Shown piece by piece: positions 9,256 through 20,443 of a stretch of 64,000 nucleotides of DNA. Each line of letters begins with the position of its first letter. The stretch's first letter is position 1. The notes under the pieces were generated by a model. That model made no database searches. It saw only the letters and a program-made list of their open reading frames with translations, and had not been told where the DNA came from. The stretch is from the NCBI GenBank assembly GCA_963970005.1, contig CAXAMN010022895.1, positions 201,840 to 265,839 of the forward strand, read 5' to 3'. This DNA is from Durusdinium trenchii. Its lineage: Eukaryota > Sar > Dinophyceae > Suessiales > Symbiodiniaceae. The position numbers were made by a program, and so were the translations under genes.

Positions 9256-9275
9256 GAGAAAGAAAAAAAAAGAAA

Positions 9276-9276
<1 letters not shown>

Positions 9277-9322
<46 letters not shown>

Positions 9323-9332
9323 NNNNNNNNNN

Positions 9333-9379
<47 letters not shown>

Positions 9380-9380
9380 C
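9277..9380. repeat. (GAT)n LINE tail with assembly gap
   Basis: Pure GAT units flank ten N bases at 9323-9332. The true tail length is therefore unknown. A short (GGT)n run follows at about 9380-9400. Confidence 0.95.
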
Positions 9381-9421
9381 TGGTGGTGGTGGTGGTGGCG
9401 GCGGCAATGGCGTTGATTGTG

Positions 9422-9461
9422 AAATATATATATATATATTGATATATATATATATATATTG
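9422..9461. repeat. (TA)n tract
   Basis: Two TATATA runs separated by TTGA. After this, to about 9540, a GATGATGGTGATGACGAGG stretch continues the trinucleotide-rich flank; no gene is seen. Confidence 0.8.
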
Positions 9462-9564
9462 ATTGAGAAATGATGATGGTGATGACGAGGTGGAACTGAT
9501 GAGGTGATGAAGCGGTTGATCGTGATACTTATGTAACATCATCAGAAAAAAACTAGGGCGACTC

Positions 9565-12500
9565 CTTGCGCTCCAAGACACAAAACGTCAGGAATCCCCA
9601 GCGCCTGATTCCAGCGCATGACTAAGATGAAGTCGAGCACCTGGCTTGCGACCACCATGATCTGCCCCACCAGGAAGATTCGACCTGCTAGCTGAACATG
9701 AAAAGCTGAGCCAGGCGGGGGGGAAACTTAGAATGACTGAAACCAGGGAAGCTTGGGATGCCCCTGGAGATGTCTAGTTGCTCTTACTTCATGCGACTCA
9801 TTTCCGAAACACTGATTCTGCTGATTTTCAAGGGCTTTCCAGTGTATTCGGTTCCCTTTTGTTCGGCTGAGGCGCGATACTTCCAAGTCCTCAAGAATCG
9901 ATTGTAGACCACCACGCCCAACAAGAAGCCAGCTTGCCCAAAGCAATCCGCTAAGCCCATGAGCTGTGGAGAAAAGCGAGGGCCTTCTTCATCTTTCGAC
10001 ATCCAAACAAACATCGCCTCCCCCAAACCTGGCGTCGGAGTGATGGATTTGCCATGTGAAGATCCCAAAACCGTGTACCAAAAGATAGGGCGGCCGGCAC
10101 CTGGCTGCAAAACCGCTCGCCAGAAGAGGAGCATCCCAGTATTGGCCAAGAAAGGAGAGATCTTCCTCATCGCCTCTGACAGTTGGAGTTTCTCACGCGA
10201 CTGCGGTCTGACATGGTCTGACGATCCCGGGAGCCTGCCTTGTAAGCGCTGATGGTGACCACTATGCAGCAAAATAGCGTCACCAAAGCCTTAATCAACA
10301 AACGGTGGGTGGTGAATTGCGGATCGGTGTCTTGGAAGAACGAGCAAGCATGACCCATGTGTGCAAACATGTGAGTTGACACAAGCCAGTGTGGGTCAAT
10401 AGATGTCAATTAATAGCGCCACCGTGCACAGCCTACCAAAGCATGTTACCTTTCCAATGTCTTGGGACGTTTTAGGCTTGATTGCGTGATCCAATGTAGA
10501 ATTGGAAGAGAGAGAGAGAGAGCTTCCGCTGCTTTTTCCCAAGTTGCTCGGGTTCGCCACTCCTGCAGGAAGATTTGTGACAAAGATAGCCCTACAGCAA
10601 CCACCGACAGGAAAATCGCCACCTCAGGTTTGCCAAGGACGCCTTCGACACGCATAGACCACAATCCACCAGAAACGACCTTCTGCTGCCTGGTTGCTGC
10701 AGTGATACTGGAGTTTCTCCGGAATTGGCTCCTTTGATGGACTCTGACAAACTGACCGCCACAGCTAAGTGAGCGATCGGAAGTAGTTCGGCCAACAAGG
10801 ACTTCGCACATTTTAAAACGCCACTCACAGTGCCAATATTGCAAAGCCCCTGCAGATCGAGGTGCAGCTTTGGAGTGCAGTGGCCACTAAGCAGCTGCTC
10901 TTCTGGCAGCCAGCGTCTTATGGCCGGAATGAACACGGCAACCTTACCATCAGCAGGTTGGCATGGAAGCTTGCATGTAGGGCCTAGGAAACCTGACCTC
11001 CTTGAAGGCTTGGATGCATTGATCAAACCCTTGCACAACCACAATCACACACCACTTCTTACAACAGGGTTCAACAGGCTGAACTTGCATCTGAAGGGCC
11101 GCGCAAAACACATTGCTCATCATGGTGCCACGTGAGCCCAAGACAGCCACGAGATATCCCTTGATGCTGCTGGCTGCCATGCCACCTAAAGCCTGTGCAA
11201 TGTTGAAGGCGGTCTGCATGTCCTAAGAGGACATGGGAGGATGTCTTCGGGTTCATAGAGGCAAACACGTTTCAAACCACCTGTAGCCTGGATCCTTGCA
11301 GCAACCTCCAAAGCAAAACAAGCAACTTGGTCCAAATAAACCTTCCCAAGTGTCAGACGCTTCCTTCGGGTGATCCTTGGCGAGGCTGGCAGCGGTAGCA
11401 TCGATCACCAAGTCCTGGGAACGGCGCGACATCGGGCGACCCAGCAAAGCGTCAGGCGGCAGAGTTGCAAACGGCACCCCCTCACAGTCGCGCACGCGAC
11501 CGTCGACCGTCGACCCCCCCATTCAACGACCAGCGCACGCAGCGCCTCACGCCGGTGCACGTGGAACGGCTCGTTGCGGGCAGGACCCGGTGGGGGAGCT
11601 CACAAAAGCTATGACAGCTATGATTCTATGATGCCTCTACGTTCGAACGGCTCCCGCCTCCCCTAAACTTTACCTTCAGGTGGTTCACAAAAGGCATACG
11701 GCATTAAGAATATCTTGGAACGGCCCTTTCCTCCACAAGTCAGGTATGCTACATTTTTCCACGGCTCCTCTGAGCTCACAAAAGGTACAATACATTGGAA
11801 TGGCTCCTGCTTCCTGTAAATTTTAGCTTTGGGCGGCTCACAAACGCTGTGCTATCTTGGCGAGTTGGACTTTTTGGCCGTCCTCTAGGGCGCCCAAGCT
11901 GCGTGGCGTCACGGGACTTGTGGAGTCACGGATGCCAAAAGAACTGAGGAAGACAGTCTGCCAAAGGAAGCGGGGAAAACAGTCTGGCCTGGGCCGTGGC
12001 GCCCAAGAAACAGGCGGGAAGTCCGATCGCTTTCCATGCGATGGAAGCCCGCTCGTGGTAAGTAAGAACAATGGAAGTTAAGGGATGTGAGACAAGGAAA
12101 CCTCAGAAATGTCTTCAAGCCTCTTCGTGACTGAAATGTCCTGTGAAAGCCTCCAAGATCTGCATGTTTGCTCCTGTCCTCATGGCAAGCACATGATCCT
12201 CGCACACTTGGGTGTGTGTGCGTGCCGGTGCAGCCATTGTGAAGGCTTCCTGGTCTTCCAACATGCGCATGTACAAGCGAGGCGTTTTCCGCGTGTAAAA
12301 GCGAGTGCCGTCCCGTTTAAGAAGGACGCCAAAGAAAACAAATAAGACAGGAGAGTGCCAAGATTTTGCAACTGTTTGCATAGATCTTTAAATCGTTTAA
12401 ACTCTGTAACTGTAGATGGTTTGGAGCTGAGTTTCCAGCAGCTCTTGGTAATGTATATAGATGCAGCTGCAAAAAATAGAAACTCACTCGGCATGGCACG

Positions 12501-13161
12501 TTGTTGCACTTAGATAGTGTACTTAGCAAGCTTTCATAACATCACCCCACAACATGCACATGTTGCAGACCGAGCTCCGCAAAAGCGATTGATAGATTGA
12601 GGCCAGTCATACATACATAAAGGCCCAGTGCAGACACAGCGTTGAAGCCAACCCACAAGTAAAGAAAACTGCTGAACACGCACGCGCTCACCAGGTACCT
12701 TACAAACTTGGGACCCTTGCCACCAAATCTGAAAGACCACAAAAAACACATGGAGCAACATGGGTTAACACATAAAAATCCATGGCCCCATGTTTTGCGG
12801 AAAGCACGATGTTCGGTGAAATCCCCAGAGCGGCAAGGCATCCGAGCACATTCCAAGCACAGGTTTGATGTCCCAAGGGACTTTTGCAGCGGTCTGCAGC
12901 CTGCCGAGCATCGTGGGCGTGTTGACACCACTTGAGAAATCCAAACACACCAAACAACACTATCACTTATAACACCCGACCTTCCCATTGTGGCACCGTC
13001 AAGTTTCAGCACATCCATCATGTAGTACTTGCAAGCGAAGTCACCAGAGCTTTTCGCAAAACTCTCTTGCAACCCATAGACCAGCATACCCAGTGGTACA
13101 AAGGAGCCAAAGGTCGCGTAGAGCATCTGGAACCATCCGAGACACGGCGTGCAAGCTCGTC
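9565..13161 (-). CDS. BT1-family (folate-biopterin type) transporter, multi-exon, incomplete
   Basis: Integral membrane carrier of the BT1/FBT branch of the major facilitator superfamily; substrate unknown (folates or pterins in characterised members). Exons in order of reading: 13161-12981, 12900-12808, 12728-12571, 11222-11085, 10942-10829, 10682-10548, 10289-10239, 10173-10072, 10017-9876, and 9684 to about 9565. Phases agree at every joined boundary. Motifs include GLQESFAKSSGDFACKYYMM, VPWDIKPVLGMCSDALP, WGFHRTS, FIPAIRRWLPEEQL, GPRFSPQLMG, VVYNRFLRTWKYR and RWNQALGIPD, all in expected BT1 order. Donors are GT or GC; one intron is only 54 bases. Exons for the central membrane segments (between 12571 and 11222) and the last roughly 100 residues were not found; they may be divergent, lost, or beyond the LINE array at the left edge. 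N-terminal exons upstream of 13161 are also missing. Confidence 0.82.
11585..11860. repeat. Degenerate minisatellite inside BT1 gene
   Basis: About four imperfect units share GGCTCMC... and the phrase GTTCACAAAAGG or GCTCACAAAAGG followed by a variable AT-rich middle and GGAACGGC or GGAATGGCTCC. Unit length varies from about 40 to 72 bases. It lies where the missing central BT1 exons would be expected. Confidence 0.55.
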
Positions 13162-13237
13162 CTGTGAAAGACGAAAGAAGCTGAACAAAGCTGGGCCATC
13201 CTCTGTGGCTATTAACGCCCTGAAGTCTTGCAACGCC

Positions 13238-13472
13238 CTGTTGATGGACAAAATCCTGCACCACTTTGCGCACAGTTTTCTTGCTGCCCTCGTTCTCCCT
13301 CGCTAACATTGGGGCCACCACAGTGAGAAAACAAAAACAAGTTGAAGGTCCAAAATCCTGCACCACCTCCTCAGAGGGGTCGCGCCAACATTGAATGAGG
13401 GGGCACGGGGGTTGCTATGCGACCCTTCCTGGGTAAAGTGGTGAGGTGGTGCAGGATTTTGTCCATCAACAG
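13238..13472. repeat. Perfect 27-bp inverted repeat with 181-bp loop
   Basis: CTGTTGATGGACAAAATCCT plus GCACCAC at 13238-13264 is exactly complementary to 13446-13472. A third partial copy (AAAATCCTGCACCACC) lies at about 13351. It sits just upstream of the first detected BT1 exon and looks like a small foldback element. From here to about 14050 no exon is convincing. Confidence 0.75.
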
Positions 13473-14048
13473 TATCACCCCAGCCTTGCACAGGAATCTG
13501 TTGACATGCTTTATCTCCTTTCGCGCTGACGTTGAGATCTTTCTCATCTTCCAGGTCGTGCTGTGGGATCCTATCCAAGAAAAAAGCAGTTGGATGTCTT
13601 TCTCTAATGGACCTCAAACTTTTCATTTATTCACCAGGTGAGTTTGGGAAGTCTCATCAAGTTGTTTCGAGATCCCAATGTGCAAGACCTAGTGAGATCC
13701 CCAACACGCGGGGTCCTCTGTCCCAAGAGAACGGGACCTTCGGCATTTTCAGTGTCAGCGGAAACCATGGCTCTTTGATGCCTTCCGGCTGAGTATGCCT
13801 GAGCCATAGTAGCGTCCAGTCTAATCAATACCCACCTCATACGATTTGAAAAACCGCCTGGCGTAAGGCCACTGTCCCGTGTTCCAACTGATTATGCGGA
13901 CTCATCGTGTGGACTGCTGCATTGACGCACATCACTTGGTTTTCAAAGGATGGGTAAGGTCCGAATTTAATAGAGGAATGACCCACATGACACAATCCAT
14001 ATGTTGGTGGGTGTATGGGTTGCAGCACCCTGTCATCCCATCCATAGT

Positions 14049-14089
14049 GACTCACTCACTCACTCACTCACTCTCTCTCTCTCTCTCTC
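14049..14089. repeat. (CACT)n(CT)n microsatellite
   Basis: Tandem CACT passing into CT. From 13473 to 15224 the sequence otherwise holds (CT)n at about 14437, AT-rich runs and a weak minus-strand frame at 14540-14750 (TMGRLAVLPVAMWARPK) that I could not tie to a gene. Confidence 0.8.
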
Positions 14090-15224
14090 GCAAAGGCGAG
14101 TGACTGGCCAATATGCGGTCACGTAGTGAGTGAACTGCAACATCACCCCGGTTCTGCAACATCGCCACCAAACCAATTGAGCATTTCTGCACATCAATAC
14201 CGGCTCGTCGTTTTGACATGTCTTAACCAAGTGAAAAATCGCTGTAGTATACTATGTATACTGGTAGTCTTTGGAACTGATCAGGTAGAGGCTGAAACAA
14301 AACAACACACACACAAAACATCCTCCCAACATTCACCCATTCACCATAGCCTCAGAAACGACTTCCAACACCCCTGGCATCACCATGTCTTCTTACTTGT
14401 CTCACTACTTGTCTCCTCAATGATCTCAATCATCAATTTCTCTCTCTCTCTCTCTCTACATCATCTACATCATTATATATACATTCTATATTGTATATTT
14501 TTTTTTTAAAACAAGTGTACATATTATATATATACACATCTATCTCCCTCTCTGAGCAGGGTCCTTCTTTGTCACTCTGATCCACCAAAGGACGTTGCCC
14601 CCCGCCTCCCCGAGATCCAGGAGGTCCGTCTGCGTCTTCGGCCTTGCCCACATGGCGACCGGGAGAACGGCCAGGCGCCCCATGGTCCCTACGGTGATCC
14701 CTTTACACACCCGTTCCCGCATGCATAGGGACCGAGCTGTGCTGGGTAAGCTGAAGCATGTCCTTCGCCACGACCAACCATAGACCTGGCATAAATTAGG
14801 CTCCGCGAGGATGATATCCCCTTGACATATGGTACTGGTACACAAAGTCCATCTGTGAAAAGGACTTGTTTTTGCTCCATTTTGCTCCCTCGTTTGATGC
14901 ACGATTCCATTGCTCCTTTCATTTGGGCCGAGCGGATTTAGCCGCGCGACCGCAGCCACTGGCCAGCTGGACCGGAGCACATTCCGCACGCCACCAGAGC
15001 CTTTTGCGGCGGCTTGCCGCTTCTGCTCCTGGAGGCGGTCCTAACTTGCAGATGGTGTTTCTGGTTTCTTGTGAGAACTCTGTTTCTGGCGAAAGGCCAC
15101 ATGACATCCTGCTCTCACGAGATTCTGTTGCCTGTTTCACACATCGCTGCAACATGCTGCAACAGGTGCGAGTACCTTCTGCACGCGGGCTACCACACCT
15201 CTTTGATTTATGGTGATTCCGTGC

Positions 15225-16290
15225 CTATGGCGACTCGCCAAAGATTGACCCATGCCCAGGCTCCTGTTCTTCCCACTGAGCACGCTTGTGGGCCTTGAAG
15301 TCTCCGACATTGGGCCGCTGGGGGTTCCGGTCGCCCACATCAATGGCTTGAGGAACATCCAACATCATTTAGTTAATTTTTAGACATCATATACTGTAGT
15401 ATAATTGAATGTATCTATCTAAACTTCTTCCTGCCTTTGCGTCCAGAACTGGCCTATATCTCTCTTAGGACTCTCAGCACCTTCCTCTCAAGTGAAACGA
15501 ACGAAACAGGTCACCTTCACCAGTTTTTGCTCCTTGGCTTCATTGAATCGCATCTCCGGGCTCCCAGGCGCCCAGGAACTCATTCCACGAAGATCGCCCA
15601 TGGCCTCGGAGACGTGGCGGCCCACGACCCAAAAGCCACGCCACCGTTCTCACGAAGAAATCGGAGGTCACGGTCAAAATGCTCCACACCCACTATAATC
15701 TACTATATACACCCTACTACAAAGTCTAAACAAAGAGCCGAATTAGAGAGTTATTTTTTTAAAACAATGTTCCCGATTGGGCAGTTCTTCCACACCATCG
15801 TGGCCGTTCCTTTAAACAGGAGCTGCTTTAGATAGACGCATCTTGACGGTTCCTCAACTCATGGGAAAACAGAACGTTCTTCCACGAATGTGTCGTGTCA
15901 GTTGTTGAGTATGCGCGGGCTGCCGCTAGGTACAGCAAGTTCAAGCATGGCTCCGCTTCAATTGAGGTCCACGCGGATCAAAACGATGTCCTTGGTCCTG
16001 TAGCGACACGAGTCAGCGCGAAGTGAAGTGGACGGCAACGAATGGCTTCAAGTCCACCAGGCTGTCATCTATGACTCTCTGGGCCATCGACAGCGTCCTG
16101 TAGATGGTTTCTACGGCTTTCGCAGCGTTTTCTGTTGGGGTTTCGGCCCCCCCTGAGCTGTTCTCTCCTCCAAGCTGGCTCAGACTTGGGTGAAAAGACC
16201 CCCTCATCGGAGGGCCCCGAGGGTGAGGAAATGGAGGGCTGGGACAGCGACCTTGGGACCAGTCGGCGCAGAAGTTGAGCTTCGAAGACA
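15225..16290 (-). CDS. Unrecognised minus-strand gene, three candidate exons
   Basis: Three minus-strand segments have good protein character. Exon 16290 to about 16033 follows a strong acceptor (tcctttgcag) and holds NFCADWSQGRC, possibly a degenerate CCCH finger, then a helix (ENAAKAVETIYRTL). Exon 15604-15509 lies between ctccgag and a gtgacc donor (MGDLRGMSSWAPGSPEMRF). The last, from about 15341 to the TAG at 15225, is charged and ends GHGSIFGESP. Phases between the last two do not agree, so an exon is missing or an edge is wrong. They may also belong to two genes. No family is assigned. Confidence 0.35.
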
Positions 16291-17515
16291 CTGCAAAGGA
16301 AATAATGTCACACAATACAACATGTCACAAATATATACAAATATGATACCAATTGATACCACATGATACGACTCCAATCCGTTTGGTGGGCGGGTGAAGT
16401 GAAGGGCAACCGAACTCCTCTCGACCTGATTCTATCCGAGCCCATGACAGAATGTCCAGCACGTCGCCGTCCGGCATGCTACGACTTCATCTTTCTGGCC
16501 ATTTGAAGCTCAAACTTGCCAACGACGAACTTCGGTGAGATTCCCAACCTGAAACCGTCGTGTAAGGTCACAGGGTCCCAGGGCCTTCCTGGATGGGTTT
16601 TAGGGCCATAGCCATTTCGCCACACATCTGCCACACACTCCAATCTCATCCAATCTCATACAGGCACATTCGAAAGCAATGTCATTTGTCACGTGCCCAG
16701 AGAGGCCTTCTTCGCTACTGCCCGCTTTTAACGCCAATGTTTGCCAATTATTGAAAGTTTGACACGGGAGAGCATGATGTATCTGCAAAGCACCGTTGGT
16801 CATACACATTGGCCTATGTTCAGCCTCAGCCATGATTCTGCTGATGCCAAGCACAGTCAGCAAGCGGAACCGCTGTGATACCCAGTCAGTGTCCTAATGC
16901 TACGCCAAGATGGCACCCCTTTAGCCTTGTCTTGAGGCCAGGCTTGCCAGGATTGATAAATTCTGCAATGCACCCGAGGAATCTCACTGCCCCCCAGGAG
17001 GCATGTCCATTGCGGCCGTCCGGGACACGGGCGTGACTTCTGACCTTCTCACGGAATCAAGTGGGTGACCACACGGTTGTAAATTTTTAGGGGTCCTTGA
17101 CCTCAATCAAATCTACCCGTCTTCAAGCGAAGACCTATGCCCGCATCGCCGACATCGGTGCACCCTGTGGCCGCTGATCTTCAGCTGATATTCAGCTGAT
17201 CGCAGGCCTCCAAGATGGGCGACGCACGCGGCGAAACACTGAGCCCATCGGAGCAACAGCACAAGTCTTGGGGTTTGCTGCTGCATCGACTGTGCATCCA
17301 GCAGTGCGCTTGCTCGGCATGAAGAACAAACAATAAGACATAGGAACGTTCTGTTACCAGTGCTTGTTGCTAAGCTCCTGCTTGGCCATCCAAGCACCGA
17401 AACAGCCCCAAGAATACCGTGCCAAGTGCTCCATGATCACATCTGCTGACGTCCTTACTTTAAGCATGAAATGCTGTCATTAGTGGTAGTAGTAGTAGGC
17501 TCAGAAATTAAACAA

Positions 17516-17701
17516 TCACAGCTTATTCAAATGATGCGCCACATCTTGGAGCAGGCCCCTTGTGGCCCTGCTGTGCCAACTCTCTCTGCCTTTGCCACCA
17601 CGTGCCACTTTCTCCACCCACTTCTTGCTGGCACGAGCCATGTCATTCTCAGGGATCTCGACAGGGTGGTGCCAAGTGCGAGCAGTCAGCAGTGTGCCCT
17701 T
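17516..17701 (-). CDS. Candidate C-terminal exon, unknown protein
   Basis: A minus-strand frame after an acceptor (cttgaactgag) reads through TWHHPVEIPENDMARASKKW and ends DVAHHLNKL with TGA at 17516-17518. Composition is strongly protein-like and basic. It is too short to place in a family. The plus-strand frame of 187 codons over the same stretch (17471-18034) looks like its shadow. From 16291 to 17515 I see only a weak minus frame at 16640-16760 (LKAGSSEEGLSGHVTND). Confidence 0.35.
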   Translation of the reverse strand, partial: KGTLLTARTWHHPVEIPENDMARASKKWVEKVARGGKGRESWHSRATRGLLQDVAHHLNKL

Positions 17702-18513
17702 GAGGGCTCAGTTCAAGGAAATCAGGAACCTGGGACGTGCATCGAAACTGCTCAGAGCCTGCAGTGGACCTCTGGATTTCCTAAAATCACATCGAGCTCC
17801 ACACCTGAAGAGGGGCCGGGGGCTGGCGCCCCCGCTGCAGAAGAGACACTCCATCTTGGACTCCTTAATTCAAAAACTGTCAAAGCGCTAAACCGCGTCT
17901 GGAAGGAAGACGGGGGTTTCAGTTTTCATGCCAAATCCCACCGTCGCTATAGCAGCGGCGAAACGTCGTTGAAGAATATGGAGCAGTTTTGCATTCGCTC
18001 TGAAGCTTCAAAGCCTACACGTCGACGTGTTTGAGGTCTGGGCTTTCTTCCACGAGGCACTTCGTTCAGCAACTCCGCTCCTCTTGCCTCAGTGTCTGCA
18101 AATTCTTGCAATCAAGCAGATCAAGCAGTGGGGATGAGTTGGGAAGCACGTGAACACAAAACCAAATCAACTCCTTCTTCCCAGGTCCTTCCGCTAAGTT
18201 CCATTCTCTCATCACATTGCAATGGACTTTGCCACTAAGAGTGGCCCCGCATCGAAGAGTGAGATAACACCGCCTCGTATGAGATTGCGCAATGAACGAC
18301 ATGGCTGTCCCGCCCTGCCTCCAACGCATCTTCACGCTCCACATACCTGGCCACGCAGAATGGATTTCAAAAGGTGTTTACGTAAAACACCAAGGTGGCG
18401 TAAGGGACCTCGATCATGCGGAAACCCTTATATACGGTGGCAACCTACATTGATTTCTATTGGTTGGGGCCAACCTGTCAATAGTTACATAGTTGATTTG
18501 CAGAGGTGTCCAC

Positions 18514-18606
18514 CCCAAGAAAATCCAAGAAATCTCTTTTGCCCAGCCTGAGGAAAGGCCCAGCACGCTCCTTCAGCTTTTCAAACTGCGGCACAGTGAT
18601 TCGGAC
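18514..18606 (-). CDS. Candidate exon, unknown protein
   Basis: A 93-base minus-strand exon lies between a tgtgcgcag acceptor and a gtggac donor, phase 0 at both ends. It encodes VRITVPQFEKLKERAGPFLR followed by LGKRDFLDFLG, a typical amphipathic segment. A possible upstream partner is 18998-18731, after a tactcttag acceptor and before a GC donor, whose phase also fits. Two frames are open over that partner, so it is less certain. The region 17702-18513 also has a minus frame after a gcgtggccag acceptor near 18340 (YVEREDALEAGRDSHVV) that may belong to the same gene. Confidence 0.35.
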
Positions 18607-19463
18607 CTGCGCACATGTTTCGGCACTGCCAGCTCAGCCCTCCACGGCAAACCATGCATTTCACTTGAAGAGGTTGGACTATCATGGACTATCTATCTTG
18701 AGAGGCAGAGGCGATGCTCATCTATCACGCCTGCTGGAGGTTTTCCGTAAGAACTCCACCCATCTGAAAGGTCCAAAAACCGCCAAAACCATCCATACCA
18801 GCGCCTCTTTCATCCGCAGGGCATCCGGAAATCCAGTCGTTCGACGCGTTCGCGGTGCCTCTCCAATGATGCGGTCGTGCCCGATGTGCGCAAACCTGCC
18901 GACCGGTTGCCCCGACGGCTTCGGCGATGTCAAGTGGTGCGACCGGGTCCAAAGACTGAGGCGATGGCCCTCGGCTGGAGTGGAAGACCACACTGAGCCT
19001 AAGAGTAAAAACGAAGCCAGGTTGGAATCTGACTTAAATCTATATAAGGGTGATTGCCAGCAGCTAGTACGAGTAGCAACTTTCAATTGGAAATTCGACC
19101 TGCTTCTGTTTGTTCATGTGCTCCCTTCGCATGAAATGGCAGGCGCATGGCTCATACAATAACGGGACCTTTCACCTGTCAGCTGAGCCCACCTAAACAT
19201 CGACTGAACCTCGCCAACTTCAGTGAAAAGTGCAAGACCGATTTCACCCAACATCCCTTTTTCTCCTCGATTGCGCCACCACCTTCTCTGCAGCTGGGCC
19301 TAGCTGATCCTAGCCAACGGCTTCGGGCTCATTCACCAGGTACTTCGGGATGAGGCCCATTCACCAGGGGAAACGGACTCACCTGCCGTGGGTTCAGCTG
19401 TCCCTTGCTCTCCACCGGTGGAAACTGCACGAAGTGCGCCGCTGGCTCTGCGCACGAAGCCGC

Positions 19464-20443
19464 TCAGGGACGAAACTGGCGCAAGCGGAAGCGGCCCGCC
19501 AAGCTGGGCCGAATGGAGTGCTGATGGATGCCCAAGCTCTGCGGGTCCCGGTGCCTAGGGCAAATCCGACAGGGGGAATTGGAGGGAGCAATTTTCGGCT
19601 TTGAAATGCCAAAGGTGATGGCTGTGGGGTTAAGGCTGGTTAAGGAGTAGAAAATATCGGACATTCGCTTCTTTCCTGCCGGAAATAGAAGAAAATAAGA
19701 AACACGCCTGCTTGGATGAGACCTCTTTCCCAGGCAAATTGTTCTGCTGATCAGTTGCTGGTCGCGGAAGGTAATGTAAAGGAGTGCCCTCGTCTGGGTG
19801 GAAGTATTGCCACCGCCACAATGCAGCAAGCGACTATCGTACATCACCAAGTCTCCTGAAACAAGGAGCTATCTCACTATCCAAAGGAAACATGAAAACA
19901 ATTCCGCATTTTTTAAACGCATGTTGCATCAGGTTGGTTTGTTCTCAAAACCTCGGTTCTCACAACAATTTGCATTTCTTCAGTTCAAAGCGGGTATATA
20001 GCCACCCCCCTTTCTTGGGCTCTGCATTATATGACAAAAAGCCACTTCGGTTATCGATTCTCCATCTGCGTGGGTCAAGCGCCTGCTTGCAAAAGCGGCG
20101 CAGCAAGTGGCACAGCCTCCAAGCAGCCGGGGTCGTCTTCGAAGCGTCTGTGGGCCACAGGAGTGTTGGTTCCTGACGTGGCAGCACTGAGCGATGCCCC
20201 TCTTGGACGCCTTGGAACCAGGACTGTAGGCATTTTGAAGGCAAAATAGTTATTGCTCGAGATATTGTGCGCCTTTTCCTCAACTGTTCTGGTGGTGATT
20301 CAATTGACACCTGCATTCAATGGCAACCCGCCGGCTCCTGGCCAGAAATGCGTTGGTCCCATTTCATATGTCACATCCTGCAACGCCAGAAAGGCGGTGT
20401 AGAGACATCGCTCCGCAGCGTCGAAGTGCACCGCTTGCGGAGC
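19464..20443 (-). CDS. Phytanoyl-CoA dioxygenase (PhyH) family protein, C-terminal half
   Basis: Fe(II)/2-oxoglutarate-dependent oxygenase of the PhyH family; substrate unknown. Four exons join in phase: 20443-20338, 20172-20083, 19855-19759 and 19554-19464 (TGA at 19464-19466). The iron-binding triad is visible: HFD (HxD) in QAVHFDAAERCLYTAFLALQ, and the distal His in YDSRLLHCGGGNTS. The Arg of TRALLYITFR would contact 2-oxoglutarate. Other family signatures are DVTYEMGPTHFWPG, TPVAHRRFEDDP and a C-terminal SIRPSLAGRFRLRQF. The first intron appears to be GA-AG (CCAG|GAGCC ... CGTCAG|GA), the next two GC-AG. The N-terminal part lies upstream of 20443; a possible exon near 20880-20940 was seen but not joined. 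Family assignment is firm, exon 1 start less so. Confidence 0.85.

Larger units (their letters stand above)
1638..9380 (+). mobile_element. Full-length LINE (non-LTR) retrotransposon
   Basis: The element starts right after the previous GAT tail, with a 64-base leader before ATG 1702. One 2450-codon frame carries the endonuclease and reverse transcriptase of an APE-type LINE. After the stop at 9054 come a 3' untranslated region, two conserved hairpins, a short A/G-rich run and a long (GAT)n tail interrupted by an assembly gap. It has no LTRs. It lies in the opposite direction to the neighbouring host genes. The near-intact frame suggests a young copy, although the internal frame conflict at 6947-7873 may mark two compensating frameshifts. 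Left edge position is uncertain by a few bases because it abuts the tail of another copy. Confidence 0.9.

Noticed and set aside
12542-13366. 274-codon minus-strand frame read as one protein
   Set aside because: It runs through introns; the BT1 homology needs exons at 13161-12981, 12900-12808 and 12728-12571 in changing frames.
16603-16620. CCATAGCCATTTCGCC, resembling the 5' part of the spliced leader
   Set aside because: It has mismatches, the GGCTCAAG end is missing and there is no adjacent processed gene.
17471-18034. 187-codon plus-strand frame
   Set aside because: It overlaps a better minus-strand exon (17516-17701) and reads like its shadow, starting in a TAG/GTA-rich low-complexity run.
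19383-19554. Alternative exon ending at a consensus gtgagt donor (19382)
   Set aside because: The frame is open and the donor good, but the same bases in another frame complete the PhyH C-terminus with a stop at 19464 and fit the upstream phase.
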